Shown in pieces: positions 45,024-53,849 of a DNA stretch of 64,000 bases. Below the pieces are notes generated by a model that was not told where the DNA came from, searched no databases, and saw only the letters and a list, made by a program, of their open reading frames with translations. The position numbers were made by a program, and so were the translations under genes. Within the stretch, counting starts at the first letter, position 1; every line of letters starts with the position of its first letter. The stretch comes from Saccharopolyspora shandongensis. Its GTDB lineage: Bacteria > Actinomycetota > Actinomycetes > Mycobacteriales > Pseudonocardiaceae. The DNA lies in the NCBI RefSeq assembly GCF_900106995.1, contig NZ_FNOK01000001.1, positions 310,001-374,000 of the forward strand. The letters run 5' to 3'.

Positions 45024-45159
45024 CAAGCGTCGCCTCCCCGGCTGCGCCCAAGGATCAACATCCCCGAGCGTACCGAGCCGACGAGCGCCCGGTGGCGCCA
45101 TTCGCCCGATCACCGTTGCCCGCAAGGCGAAAGTCGCCCGATGCGAGCAACGCGGCGGG

Positions 45160-46182
45160 TCAGCGCTGCGGCGGCGTGTAGTTCTCGATGCGGCGCACCA
45201 GGTTCCGGATCCGGGCCGCGTACAGCGGCGAGAGCGCGTAGCCCGGGTAGCTGGCGAACCAGCTGGCGCTGCCGAGGCTGACCGCGTCGGCGCCCGCCCA
45301 GAAGTACTCGCGGCAGTCGTCGAAGCTGCGGATGCCGCCGGTGGCGATGATCGGCAGCGTCACGCCGGCGTCGCGCAGTTCCTTGACCACCCGCAGGCCG
45401 ATCGGCTTGATCGCGCGACCGGAGAGCCCGCCGAAGCCGTTCTTCAGCAGCGGCTGCCCGGTGTTCGGGTCCAGCCGCAGGCCCTTGACGGTGTTGATCG
45501 CGGTCAGCGCCGACACCCCGTGCCGGGCCGCCAGCTTGGCGTGACCGAGGTAGTCGTAGTCCGGCGAGAGCTTCAGGATCACCGGGTGGTTGCTGCGCGG
45601 CACCGCCTCGGCCAGCACCGACTCGATGATCTGGTTGAAGTCGAAGTTGACGTTGTGGCAGGAGACGTTGAACTCGACCGCGGCGATCTCACCGGCCGGC
45701 ACCGCGGCGTTGAGCTTGTCGACCAGCGTGACGAACTCCTCGGCGGAGAAGCCGCCGACGGAGATGATGGTGTTCTGCTCGCGGGTGCGCGGGTAGTAGT
45801 CGCGCAGGTAGGCGTCGATGCCGACGTTGCACCAGCCGAAGGCGTTGAGCCAGCCGCCGTCGACCTGCCGCAGCGCCTGCCCGTAGCGCTTGATCAGCGA
45901 GGGCAGCTCGTGCAGCGGCCACACGTCGCGGGTGGTGAAGTGCCCCTCGCGGGGCTCGACGGTGACGGTGCGGGTGGTGACCGCGCCGAACCGGGACAAC
46001 GGCACGAACTGCGAGATCGGGCTCATGCCGTAGGGCACCAGCTTGGTGTTGGCCACGCCGTAGCCGAGCAGGCTGGACGAGGTCACCAGGCGGTTGCGCA
46101 GTCTGATGTCGCCGAGCCGCACGCCGAGCTCGGACGGGACGTCTCGCACCAACCGAAGGTTGCGCTCCTGGGCCACGCTCAC
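45160..46182 (-). CDS. Dihydroorotate dehydrogenase-like flavoprotein
   Basis: The 340-residue TIM-barrel FMN enzyme resembles class 1 dihydroorotate dehydrogenases. FMN-contacting blocks are present: AVEFNVSCHNVNFDF (usual N-S-C-P-N, with H instead of P after the catalytic cysteine), VILKLSPDYD with the FMN lysine, INTVKGLRLDP, and IIATGGIRSFDDCREYFWAGADAVSLGSA. It is not inside a pyrimidine gene group, so it may be a second DHODH or a related reductase. GTG 46182 follows GGAGGAGATC. It diverges from the DeoR-type regulator gene, which may control it. Confidence 0.8.
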   Translation of the reverse strand: MSVAQERNLRLVRDVPSELGVRLGDIRLRNRLVTSSSLLGYGVANTKLVPYGMSPISQFVPLSRFGAVTTRTVTVEPREGHFTTRDVWPLHELPSLIKRYGQALRQVDGGWLNAFGWCNVGIDAYLRDYYPRTREQNTIISVGGFSAEEFVTLVDKLNAAVPAGEIAAVEFNVSCHNVNFDFNQIIESVLAEAVPRSNHPVILKLSPDYDYLGHAKLAARHGVSALTAINTVKGLRLDPNTGQPLLKNGFGGLSGRAIKPIGLRVVKELRDAGVTLPIIATGGIRSFDDCREYFWAGADAVSLGSASWFASYPGYALSPLYAARIRNLVRRIENYTPPQR

Positions 46183-46317
46183 GATCTCCTCCTACCCGAC
46201 GGCTCCACGCCGTCGCCTCCATTGTCCCTCACCCGGAGCAGTGCACCGCCCCGGGTTCGCACATCGCACCCGCGCGCGGGGTTGCCTTTCGCACATCTTT
46301 CTTGTTCGATTGAACTC

Positions 46318-47073
46318 GTGGAGAGTTCGGAAAGAACTTCGACGATCATCGAGCGGCTGCGGCGGGCGGAGCGGGTCACGGTGGCCGAGCTGGCCGAGGC
46401 GACCGGTTCGTCGGAGATGACCATCCGCCGCGACCTCGACCAACTCGCCGAGCAGGGCGTGCTGCGGCGAGTGCGCGGCGGCGCGGTGAGCTTCCTGCGC
46501 GGCCACTCCGCGCCGTTCCCGCTCCGGGAGCTCGACGAGACCGGGACCAAGAAGCAGCTGGCCGCGGCGGTCGAGGAGCTGATCGCGGACTGCGAGTCCG
46601 TGATCATCGACTCCGGTACGACGACGCTGGAGGTGGCCCGGCGGCTCGCGCACCGCCGGATCACCGCGATCCCGCTCGACCTGCACTCGGCGAACGCGCT
46701 GAGCAACGCGCCGCAGGTCGACCTGCTGATGCCGGGCGGGCGGACGAAGCCGGGCGAGCTGTCGTTCACCGGCCACCTCACCGAGACGTCGCTGCGCGCG
46801 CTGCGGGTGGACACCACGATCCTCGGCGTGTGCGGGCTTTCCGCGACGCACGGCCTGACGGCGCACGACCTCGAAGAAGTGCCGGTGAAGCAGGCCGCGG
46901 TGGCCGCCGCGCAGCGCGTCGTCGCCGTCTGCCACGGCGCCAAGTTCGCCCGGACCGGCCTGGGATTCGTCTGCCCGATCACCGACATCGACGTGATCGT
47001 CACCGACCGGGCCGCGCCTGCGGACGCGTGCGCGGCGCTGGTCGCGGCGGGCGTGGAGGTACGCGTTGTCTGA
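46318..47073 (+). CDS. DeoR-family transcriptional regulator
   Basis: The 251-residue regulator has the DeoR N-terminal winged helix (STIIERLRRAERVTVAELAE and SSEMTIRRDLDQLAEQGVLRR, with the R-R-D-L core) and the C-terminal sugar-phosphate sensor domain (DCESVIIDSGTTTLEVARRL, MPGGRTKPGELSFTGHL, VCGLSATHGLTAHD). GTG 46318 has no clear Shine-Dalgarno. A small inverted repeat GTTC-GATT-GAAC lies at about 46304-46315, just before the start, and is a candidate operator. The stop overlaps the MFS gene start by eight bases, so both are one unit; an imported sugar is the likely effector source. Confidence 0.9.
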   Translation: MESSERTSTIIERLRRAERVTVAELAEATGSSEMTIRRDLDQLAEQGVLRRVRGGAVSFLRGHSAPFPLRELDETGTKKQLAAAVEELIADCESVIIDSGTTTLEVARRLAHRRITAIPLDLHSANALSNAPQVDLLMPGGRTKPGELSFTGHLTETSLRALRVDTTILGVCGLSATHGLTAHDLEEVPVKQAAVAAAQRVVAVCHGAKFARTGLGFVCPITDIDVIVTDRAAPADACAALVAAGVEVRVV

Positions 47074-48214
47074 GACGACCGTCGCCGTCCCGCAGCGGGC
47101 CCGGTGGGCCGTGACGGCCTACTTCGTGATCACCGGCGCGGCGCTGGGCACCTGGACCGCGCGGATCCCGGCGATCAAGCAGGACCTCGGCCTGGACGAC
47201 GCGCAGGTCACGCTGGCGCTGTTCGCGGTCGCGGCCGGCTCGGTGCTCGCCATGCAGATCGTCGGACACCTCGCCGACCGCCTCGGCAGCGCGCGGGTGC
47301 TGGGACCGGCCGGCATCGCGATGTCGGCGAGCCTGCTGCTGCCCGGCATCGCCGGGAACCTCCCGGCGCTGGTGGCCGCGCTGCTGCTGTTCGGCGCCGG
47401 GCACGGAACCGTCGACGTGGCCATGAACACCCACGCGCTGCAGGTGCAGCGGCGGTACGGGCGCCCGATCGTGAGCACGTTCCACGCGATGTTCAGCGTC
47501 GGCGGCCTGCTCGGCGCCGGAGTCGGCGCGCTCGCGGCGCACGCGGCGATCGGCGTCGGCGCGCACTTCGCGCTCGTCGCGGCCGCGCTCGGCGTGGTGT
47601 CGCTGATCGCGCGGCGCGCGCTGCTGCCCCCGGAGGCCGCTGCGACCGGAAATCCGGTGCGGCAGCGCGGGATCTCGCCGGGCATCGTGTTCCTGGGCGT
47701 GCTGGCCTTCTTCTGCTCGCTGGGCGAAGGCTCGATGGCGGACTGGTCGCCGCTGTACCTGCACGACGTCCTGCGGACCAGCCCGGCGGTCGCGGCGACC
47801 GGCTACGCGGTGTTCTCCGCGATGATGGCCGTGTTCCGCTTCCTCGGTGACTTCCTGGTCGCCCGGCTCGGGCCGGTCCTCCTGGTGCGGTGCTGCGGCG
47901 CCGTCGCGGGCGTGGGCCTCGGCGGCGCGCTGCTGCTGCACCACCCGGTGGCGGCGATCATCGGCTTCGCCCTGTTCGGCATCGGGCTGTCGTGCATCAT
48001 CCCGCAGGTGTTCAACGCGGCGGGCAACCGCGATCCGAGCCGCAGCGGCCGGGATCTCGCCCAGGTGAGCACGCTCGGCTACGGCGGCCTGCTCGCGGGC
48101 CCGGTGGTGATCGGCCTGGTCACCAGCTGGACGGACCTGACCACCGGCCTCGCGACCCCGGCGGTGCTGGCGGTCTTCGTAGCCCTCTCCGCCGCCGCGG
48201 TCCGGCCCCGCTGA
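47066..48214 (+). CDS. MFS transporter (YbjJ/FucP-like)
   Basis: The 382-residue transporter has about 12 hydrophobic segments. It opens RARWAVTAYFVITGAALGTW, with TARIPAIKQDLGLDDAQVTL in the first loop, LADRLGSARVLGPAG as the loop 2-3 motif and HGTVDVAMNTHALQVQRRYG after helix 4. This pattern fits the group including E. coli YbjJ and sugar permeases. Substrate unknown; pairing with a DeoR regulator favours a sugar or sugar-like compound. The start is TTG 47066 after GGAGGTACGCG, within the end of the regulator gene. Confidence 0.88.
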   Translation: MSETTVAVPQRARWAVTAYFVITGAALGTWTARIPAIKQDLGLDDAQVTLALFAVAAGSVLAMQIVGHLADRLGSARVLGPAGIAMSASLLLPGIAGNLPALVAALLLFGAGHGTVDVAMNTHALQVQRRYGRPIVSTFHAMFSVGGLLGAGVGALAAHAAIGVGAHFALVAAALGVVSLIARRALLPPEAAATGNPVRQRGISPGIVFLGVLAFFCSLGEGSMADWSPLYLHDVLRTSPAVAATGYAVFSAMMAVFRFLGDFLVARLGPVLLVRCCGAVAGVGLGGALLLHHPVAAIIGFALFGIGLSCIIPQVFNAAGNRDPSRSGRDLAQVSTLGYGGLLAGPVVIGLVTSWTDLTTGLATPAVLAVFVALSAAAVRPR

Positions 48215-48444
48215 GCCGCACGGGCTTTGGGGTCCGCGGCTGCTGATGTCCTTTGCCGCGAACGGTTTCCGGCCCGGCCGGCCGATCACGTTCCGCGCGC
48301 AGATGAGCACGGCGAACGGGTGACGTTCGGCGGGCCCCCGGCGGCCGTGCCCCGATGCGGCCCACCGGATGCGTCTGAACCGTTAGAGTGCTGCCCTCAT
48401 CCGGATTCTGGGGCCGGAGGCAATGGCGCCGAGGGAGGCCGAGG

Positions 48445-50379
48445 ATGTTCGTGGGTCGCGCCGATCTGCTCGCGCTGGTCGACCGGTTGACCGACGTTTC
48501 CCGTGCGTATTCCGGCGAAACCCGGCCGGTGCTGGTCATCGAGGGCTGCGGTGGTTCCGGCCGCACCGCCGTGCTGGAGCGGGCGGTGGACGCCTGGCAG
48601 GGCCGCACTCCCGCGGTTCTGGTGCGGCCGCGGCTGCTCGACGACGACGGGGCCAGCCCGGTCCGGCCGGTGCTGGCCGCCATCATGCTGGGCCTCAGCC
48701 TTGGCGCGCCCGGCTATTCGGTGGCGTTCCCGCGCGTGGTCCTCGCCCAGATCGCCATTTCGCTGCAGACCGGAGATCTCGATCCCAGGAAGTCGTTGGA
48801 GCAGCTGAACAAGGCGCTCAACACCTACAACAGCCGCAGCGAACTGCTCGGTTTCGTCCGGGGCCTGGCGAACGTCGCAGGCGCGCTGGTGAACATCCCG
48901 GTGCCCGAGCCGGTCGCGGACGACATCGCGAAGGTGATCGTCGACCGGCTGCACCTCTCACGCTGGATGACGCGGCGGACCTGGAACAAGGAGGCGCTGG
49001 CCTGGTTCGGCCACCAGGGCCGGCAGCGCGCCTTGAAACCCGAAGAGGTGCTGCTCGGGCTCAACACCCAGGCCAGGAGCAAGAACGCCGCCATCCGCCG
49101 GGACGTTGACGATCTGCTCGTCAACGCGCTGCTCGCCGACCTGCGGCACAGCCTCGCGCACGCCGGCGGCCGCCCGGCGAACGTCCTCGTGCTGCTCGAC
49201 GACGGCGACACGGCCCCGGCGATGTCCTTCACCGGCTCGCTGCTGCGCGTCCGCAAGGCGCTCGCGGCGAGCCCCGGCAATCCCGACAGCAAGCTGCCCG
49301 ACCCGCTCACGCTGGTCACCACCAGTGCGGGCGCACTCGCCACCGCGCTGTCGTCCCGCCCGGCGCACGAAACCGGGACCGGCGAGGTCTCCGGGTGGTG
49401 GATCCGGATGCCCTTGCCGGACCTCGAAGCGGCCGATCTGGTCGAGTGGGCAAGGAATTTCCCGGGCTGGAACAGGAACTTCGCGGACGGCCCGGAGGAG
49501 CTCGGGGCGACCGCGGTCGCCCGCGCGGCCTACAAGCTCACGCACGGCCACCCGGAATCGACGGCGTTCGTGCTCGGCAGGCTCCACGACGAGCCGAACC
49601 TCGTCGGCGACCTGGACGAGCTGCTGCGCGCCGAGGAGCCCGAGGGCCCGGTGGAACGGCGGCTGCTGGCGGCCTTCGTGCGCGGGCTGGACGCCTCCAA
49701 GCACATCGACGACACCCTGGTCGAGGCGCTGATCACGTTGTCGGCGGCGCGGAACCGGGTGGAGGCGACCGTGTTGGCGCCGCTGCTGCCGGCCCCAGTC
49801 GGCTTCGACTCCGAACTGTTCACCTCCGCGACGCTGTGGTCGCCGACCAGCCCCGGCGCGGAGCCGAGCCTGCATCCGCTGGCCCGCTACCTGGGCATGC
49901 GCGCGCTCGCGTCCCGCGGCGAGGACGAGACCGCCCTCTGGCGCACCGTTTTCGAAAGCCTCCGCAGCAAGGTCGCGCCCGAGAACCGGGCATCGCGGCT
50001 GTACTACCAGCGGATGCTGGGCGAGAGCGACGCCGTGGCGGCGGAGTTGGCCGACCTGCTGCCCGAGCTGCCCGCCGAGGAGTGGCTGGCGCTGTTCGAC
50101 GCGGTCGTGGCGATGCCCGATCCCCGGGCGCGCGACGTCGAGCAGATCCGGCGCGCCGGCTGGCCCGGGACCCGCCACGGGCACGTCGTCCGGCTGCTCG
50201 GCGTGATTCCCGCCCACGACAAGGACCCGTGCGTCACCGAGTGGTCCGTGCGCAAGAAGCTCCGCTCGCACGCGGCACACAGCTTCCAGCAACTCACCGA
50301 ACACCTGCAGGGGCAGGATCCGCTGCCGTTCATCTGGCGCGCGCAGCGGTACGGCGGCCGCCGTGACGAACTCAGCTGA
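48445..50379 (+). CDS. Large P-loop ATPase-like protein of unknown role
   Basis: The 644-residue, apparently soluble protein opens FVGRADLLALVDRL, a start shared with AAA/STAND-type ATPases, and has a P-loop variant GCGGSGRTAVLERAV at 34-48 (R in place of the usual lysine). A Walker B-like VLVLLDDGD lies near 248-256. The rest is mostly helical, with no recognised effector domain. The arginine in the P-loop leaves ATP hydrolysis uncertain. ATG 48445 follows GGGAGG; a -10-like TAGAGT lies at 48384-48389. The next gene starts 33 bases downstream and encodes a membrane-anchored binding protein, so the two probably work together. Confidence 0.7.
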   Translation: MFVGRADLLALVDRLTDVSRAYSGETRPVLVIEGCGGSGRTAVLERAVDAWQGRTPAVLVRPRLLDDDGASPVRPVLAAIMLGLSLGAPGYSVAFPRVVLAQIAISLQTGDLDPRKSLEQLNKALNTYNSRSELLGFVRGLANVAGALVNIPVPEPVADDIAKVIVDRLHLSRWMTRRTWNKEALAWFGHQGRQRALKPEEVLLGLNTQARSKNAAIRRDVDDLLVNALLADLRHSLAHAGGRPANVLVLLDDGDTAPAMSFTGSLLRVRKALAASPGNPDSKLPDPLTLVTTSAGALATALSSRPAHETGTGEVSGWWIRMPLPDLEAADLVEWARNFPGWNRNFADGPEELGATAVARAAYKLTHGHPESTAFVLGRLHDEPNLVGDLDELLRAEEPEGPVERRLLAAFVRGLDASKHIDDTLVEALITLSAARNRVEATVLAPLLPAPVGFDSELFTSATLWSPTSPGAEPSLHPLARYLGMRALASRGEDETALWRTVFESLRSKVAPENRASRLYYQRMLGESDAVAAELADLLPELPAEEWLALFDAVVAMPDPRARDVEQIRRAGWPGTRHGHVVRLLGVIPAHDKDPCVTEWSVRKKLRSHAAHSFQQLTEHLQGQDPLPFIWRAQRYGGRRDELS

Positions 50380-50412
50380 CCCCAAGCCTCCTCCAGTCGG
50401 AAGGACCCGGCC

Positions 50413-52020
50413 GTGACGCGGTTACGACGATTCTTCGACACCCTCCGCCCGTGGCGCAGGTTTGGCGCGGGCTGGCGGGACTGGATTCCGCTGGGACTGG
50501 TCGTCGCGCTGCTGGCGCTGTCCGGCGCCGCGATCTGGGCCGGCCCGTGGCTGACCAAGCGCATCGGCTGCAACGACGGGTTCCCGACCGCGGAGATCTG
50601 GTCGGCAGGCGCCGAATGCGTCGGCCTGTCCGAGGGCCCTTACGCCTTCGGACTCGACGAATTCGCCCCGGTGATGCAGGTGATCGACCGGCAGAACCGC
50701 GCCGCCGCCGACAAGTGCGACCCGACGGGCACGCCGGTGACGGTCGGGGTGCTCATGACGATGACCGACCCGTCCGTCGGCGGTCGCGCGGTGCGCGAAC
50801 TGGAGGGCATGGCGGCCGGTCAGCTCCGCGCCAACGGCACCGGCTGCCTGCATCCGATGCGCCTGGTGGTCGGCCAGATCGGCCGGTACGACGAGAGCTC
50901 GAACGCCGTCGACGTGGCCCGGCTGCTGTCCGACCGCGCCGACGTGGTGGCCGTCGCCGGGGTCGGGCTGAGCCAGCAGCGCACGGCCGACGTCGCGGAT
51001 CTCCTCGCGGCGGCCAAGATCCCGATGGTCGCCGACCTGGTCACGGCGGTGGGCTTCGACCAGAACGGATCCCGCGAGGACCAGCCGGTCTTCGACGGCT
51101 GCGACCCGGACATCACCTACCCGCGCGGGATCGGCAACGACTACTTCTACCGCGTCGCCTACCGGACCTCCGTGCAGATCGAGCAGCTCGGCGCCGTCGT
51201 TCCGGCCAAGCCGGACTTCATCATGGTCCCGACCGGCGGCTCCGACCCCTACACCTGCACGACGTTGCCGCTCATGCAGCGCCAGTTCGGCGGGAACGTG
51301 ACCGAGGTGAAGTTCGACGCCGACGAGCTCAGCACCGTCCCGCAGACCGCGAAGCGGGTGTGCGGCGCGCCGAAGGACGTGACGGTCGCCTACGTCGCGC
51401 GCGGTCGCGACATGGCCAGGTTCATCCAGAGCCTCGACGAGGAATTCGCCAGCGGGCACTGCGCCGCGTCGTCGGTCACCGTGGTCAGCACCTCCGACGG
51501 AAAACGCCTGCAGGCAGCCGAATCCGACCTGTACGTCGAAGACCTGCGGAACAAGGCGTTGCGGTCCAAGAGCTTCACCGAAGGCAAGGTGCGGCTGCTG
51601 GCCACCACGATCGGCGGCGCCGACCGGCCGCAGGACGGCAACCCCAACTTCGAGGTGTTCCAGCAGACCTTCGCCGCGGCGGGCTTCGACCCCTCGCACA
51701 CCGACGACGGCTGGGCGATGAACGCCTACGACGCGGTGGCCACCGTCTCCCAGGCACTGCGGTCCCTGCCGGCGAACAAGCCGGTCCAGCGCAGCCAGGT
51801 GAACACGGCGATCAACGGTTTCTCGTCCGCGGAAAGCTCGGTGCCCGGTGCGGGCGGCCCGATCACCTTCGACAACAACGGCAACCGCACGGGCGGCGTT
51901 CCGCTGGTCATGCGCGTGTGCCCGCTGCGACCGGCCGCGGCCGACCAGCCGCCGCGAACCACCGGCGTCGTCGTCCGGCCGGGCAGCGCGATCCCGCAGT
52001 GCCCGGGCACCGACGGGTGA
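50413..52020 (+). CDS. Membrane-anchored type 1 periplasmic-binding-fold protein
   Basis: The 535-residue protein has one N-terminal transmembrane helix (about 24-46) and an exported bilobed domain like branched-chain amino acid or amide binding proteins: VTVGVLMTMTDPSVGGRAVR, VVAVAGVGLSQQRTADVADL, RVAYRTSVQIEQL and DDGWAMNAYDAVATVSQALR. The juxtamembrane segment GAECVGLSEGPYAFGLDEF recalls a large actinobacterial group annotated as substrate-binding proteins without a partner permease. No ABC permease or ATPase lies nearby; the neighbour is instead the P-loop protein. GTG 50413 follows GGAAGGACCC. A ligand-sensing role is inferred, not shown. Confidence 0.82.
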   Translation: MTRLRRFFDTLRPWRRFGAGWRDWIPLGLVVALLALSGAAIWAGPWLTKRIGCNDGFPTAEIWSAGAECVGLSEGPYAFGLDEFAPVMQVIDRQNRAAADKCDPTGTPVTVGVLMTMTDPSVGGRAVRELEGMAAGQLRANGTGCLHPMRLVVGQIGRYDESSNAVDVARLLSDRADVVAVAGVGLSQQRTADVADLLAAAKIPMVADLVTAVGFDQNGSREDQPVFDGCDPDITYPRGIGNDYFYRVAYRTSVQIEQLGAVVPAKPDFIMVPTGGSDPYTCTTLPLMQRQFGGNVTEVKFDADELSTVPQTAKRVCGAPKDVTVAYVARGRDMARFIQSLDEEFASGHCAASSVTVVSTSDGKRLQAAESDLYVEDLRNKALRSKSFTEGKVRLLATTIGGADRPQDGNPNFEVFQQTFAAAGFDPSHTDDGWAMNAYDAVATVSQALRSLPANKPVQRSQVNTAINGFSSAESSVPGAGGPITFDNNGNRTGGVPLVMRVCPLRPAAADQPPRTTGVVVRPGSAIPQCPGTDG

Positions 52021-52021
52021 T

Positions 52022-52226
52022 CGCCGGGGCTGCTCGACGCGCTCCAGCAGCACGATCAGGGCTTCGGCTGCCGGGGACAGCCTGCCGGGTCGGTGCACGG
52101 GCCGACCCGCATCCGCGCATCCGTCCGAAGTGGACGATCCACCGCGCCCTGCTCGCGGGCCTCGTGGACCGTCTGCCCGGCGACCACCAGCGGCATGGCA
52201 CCGCTGGTGGCGGTGATCTCGACAGG
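52022..52226 (-). pseudogene. Possible decayed end of a LysR-type regulator
   Basis: On the minus strand one frame reads VEITATSGAMPLVVAGQTVH and runs to a stop, while a neighbouring frame continues GRLSPAAEALIVLLERVEQP. Joined with a frameshift these resemble the last strand and helix of LysR effector domains. There is no start or DNA-binding part. The match is by eye and weak; this could be non-coding. Confidence 0.25.
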
Positions 52227-52230
52227 AGCC

Positions 52231-52350
52231 CGCGATTTCCATTGAGGTTTCTTCGTCCTCCTTGTGCGTGGCGGTGCGGGTGGCGGAACCTCAGCGTCCG
52301 CCTGGACTGCGGGTGCCCAACCTGATGCATGTCCAGTCGGGCCGGGTGCG
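52231..52350 (-). repeat. Partial copy of the dispersed hairpin element (copy 6)
   Basis: Read on the minus strand it contains GACATGCATCAGG, GGGCACCCGCAG, the tail CTGAGGTTCCGCCACCCGCA, and ends AACCTCAATGGAAATCGCG, a diverged terminal repeat (complement of 52231-52250). The inner stem is GCCCGAC against GTTGGGC, seven pairs including a G.U, and differs in sequence from the other copies. The left half of the element is missing. It sits between two convergent genes. Confidence 0.65.
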
Positions 52351-52363
52351 CCGGTGGGTCCGG

Positions 52364-53686
52364 TCAGATCGCCCAGCGGGTCTTGCCCTTCGACTCCGCC
52401 GCCACCTCGTCGAGCACGCCGGTGCCGCTGACCCGGCCCCTCGACTCCGCCGCCGCCCAGGTGAAGACGCCGCGCGACATCGTCGAGAGCTCCTGCTCGG
52501 CGCGCTGCGCGTAGATGTCGGCGCGGACCTCGTGCACCGCGGCGTCGTCCGGCTCCGCCTGCACCGCGAACTCGACGAGGTGGCAGGCCAGCCGCAACTC
52601 CCCCGCCACCGCAGCGGCTTTCGCGCGTTCGGCCAGCGCCGCCGCGCCACCGGCGAGTCCGGCGAGCGCCGTCGCGAGCTGCTCGTCCGGGGCGGGCTTG
52701 AGGTGCGCCGGGTTCCCGTCGTACCAACCGCCGTAGAGCCGCCACACGTTGCGCACGACGAACTCCGGCTCGTCGTACACCGGCCGCAGGTACGGCTTGT
52801 CCGCGAGGTGCTCCGGCGGGCGCACGGCGTGCACGATCTCGTCGAGCCGGGCTCCCCGGTTCATCAGCTCCAGGGCCTGCTCGACGAGGCTTTCCAGGTA
52901 TTCGGCAGTGTCCAGCAGCGCGGTGCGCACCCGGTCCGCGCCGACGATGGGAATCCCGTGGCCGGGCAACAACATCTCGGCCCCGAACTCGGCCATGTGC
53001 CGCAGCGCCTGCGCCCACTCCCGGGGATAGCGCTGCACCTTCTGCGGGTTCCCGGCGTTCGGCGTGACCCAGATGAACATGTCGCCGGTCATCAGCACCC
53101 GCTGGTCCGGCAGGTAGGCGTAGGTCGCGTCGTCGGTCTCGCCCTTGCCGTGGTGCAGCCGGACTTCGCGGCCGCCGACGGTGAGCGTCATGGTGTCCCG
53201 GTAGGTGACGTCGGGGTAGCGGTAGTCGAGCGGCCAGCGGGCGTCGGCGCGCTGGAACTGCCGCTGGTTGATCACCTCGTTGTAGCCGCTGGTGAGCTTG
53301 TAGCGGTCGAACCGGGCGACGACCGCCTCGTGCCCGACGACGACCGGCCGGGGCCGCCGCAGCTCGTCGGCCTCGGCGTCGAACGGCCCGACGCCGAAGA
53401 CGTGGTCGATGTGCCCGTGCGAGTACACCGCGTAGCGCAGGGGCAGGTCGCTCCAGGCGCGCACGGCGGTGTGCAGCCGGGCGCTGAACCGCTCGTGGCT
53501 GGTGTCGAACAGCAGCAACCCATCCTCGCCTCGGACGGCCACGACGTTGCCGAAGGCCGGGAAGAGGGCCACGCCATCGGCGAGTTCGATGACGTGCCCG
53601 TCCTGCCAGCGGCCCTTCTGGTAGTCGGCCGTGGTCGCCTCGCCGCGCCAGACCTCGTCGCAGTACGCCAGGAAATCCTTCGCCAT
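52364..53686 (-). CDS. Alkylsulfatase-like (BDS1-type) metallo-beta-lactamase-fold protein
   Basis: The 440-residue protein has an MBL domain with metal site YSHGHIDHVFG (H90, H92, D94, H95), further ligands in LMTGDMFIWVTPNAGNPQK and LLPGHGIPIVG, and a helical C-terminal part with ELMNRGARLDEIVHAVRPPE and YGGWYDGNPAHLKPAPDEQL. The YGGWYDGNPA segment is typical of the alkylsulfatase dimerisation domain. Hydrolysis of sulfate esters or related substrates is the family expectation. The C-terminal SCP2-like sterol-binding domain of full alkylsulfatases seems absent. ATG 53686 follows AAAGGAGCCGTG. Confidence 0.85.
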   Translation of the reverse strand: MAKDFLAYCDEVWRGEATTADYQKGRWQDGHVIELADGVALFPAFGNVVAVRGEDGLLLFDTSHERFSARLHTAVRAWSDLPLRYAVYSHGHIDHVFGVGPFDAEADELRRPRPVVVGHEAVVARFDRYKLTSGYNEVINQRQFQRADARWPLDYRYPDVTYRDTMTLTVGGREVRLHHGKGETDDATYAYLPDQRVLMTGDMFIWVTPNAGNPQKVQRYPREWAQALRHMAEFGAEMLLPGHGIPIVGADRVRTALLDTAEYLESLVEQALELMNRGARLDEIVHAVRPPEHLADKPYLRPVYDEPEFVVRNVWRLYGGWYDGNPAHLKPAPDEQLATALAGLAGGAAALAERAKAAAVAGELRLACHLVEFAVQAEPDDAAVHEVRADIYAQRAEQELSTMSRGVFTWAAAESRGRVSGTGVLDEVAAESKGKTRWAI

Positions 53687-53795
53687 CACGGCTCCTTTCC
53701 GCCGCAGCCATCGTTGGCGGCGAAGCCCCGGCAGGTCCAATAGGCGTTTCCGCTGCCGCGGATCAGACCGCCCTATAACGACAGGCCCGGGCGCC

Positions 53796-53841
53796 CTCGT
53801 GAGCGTTTTGGAGCGCCACAGCACTCCAAAACGCTCACGAG
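53796..53841 (-). terminator. Terminator after the nucleotidyltransferase gene
   Basis: Perfect 18-base arms (CTCGTGAGCGTTTTGGAG and its complement, 53796-53813/53824-53841) enclose CGCCACAGCA. It lies nine bases after the stop of the nucleotidyltransferase gene and before the MBL gene on the same strand. Confidence 0.75.
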
Positions 53842-53849
53842 TCAAGCTC

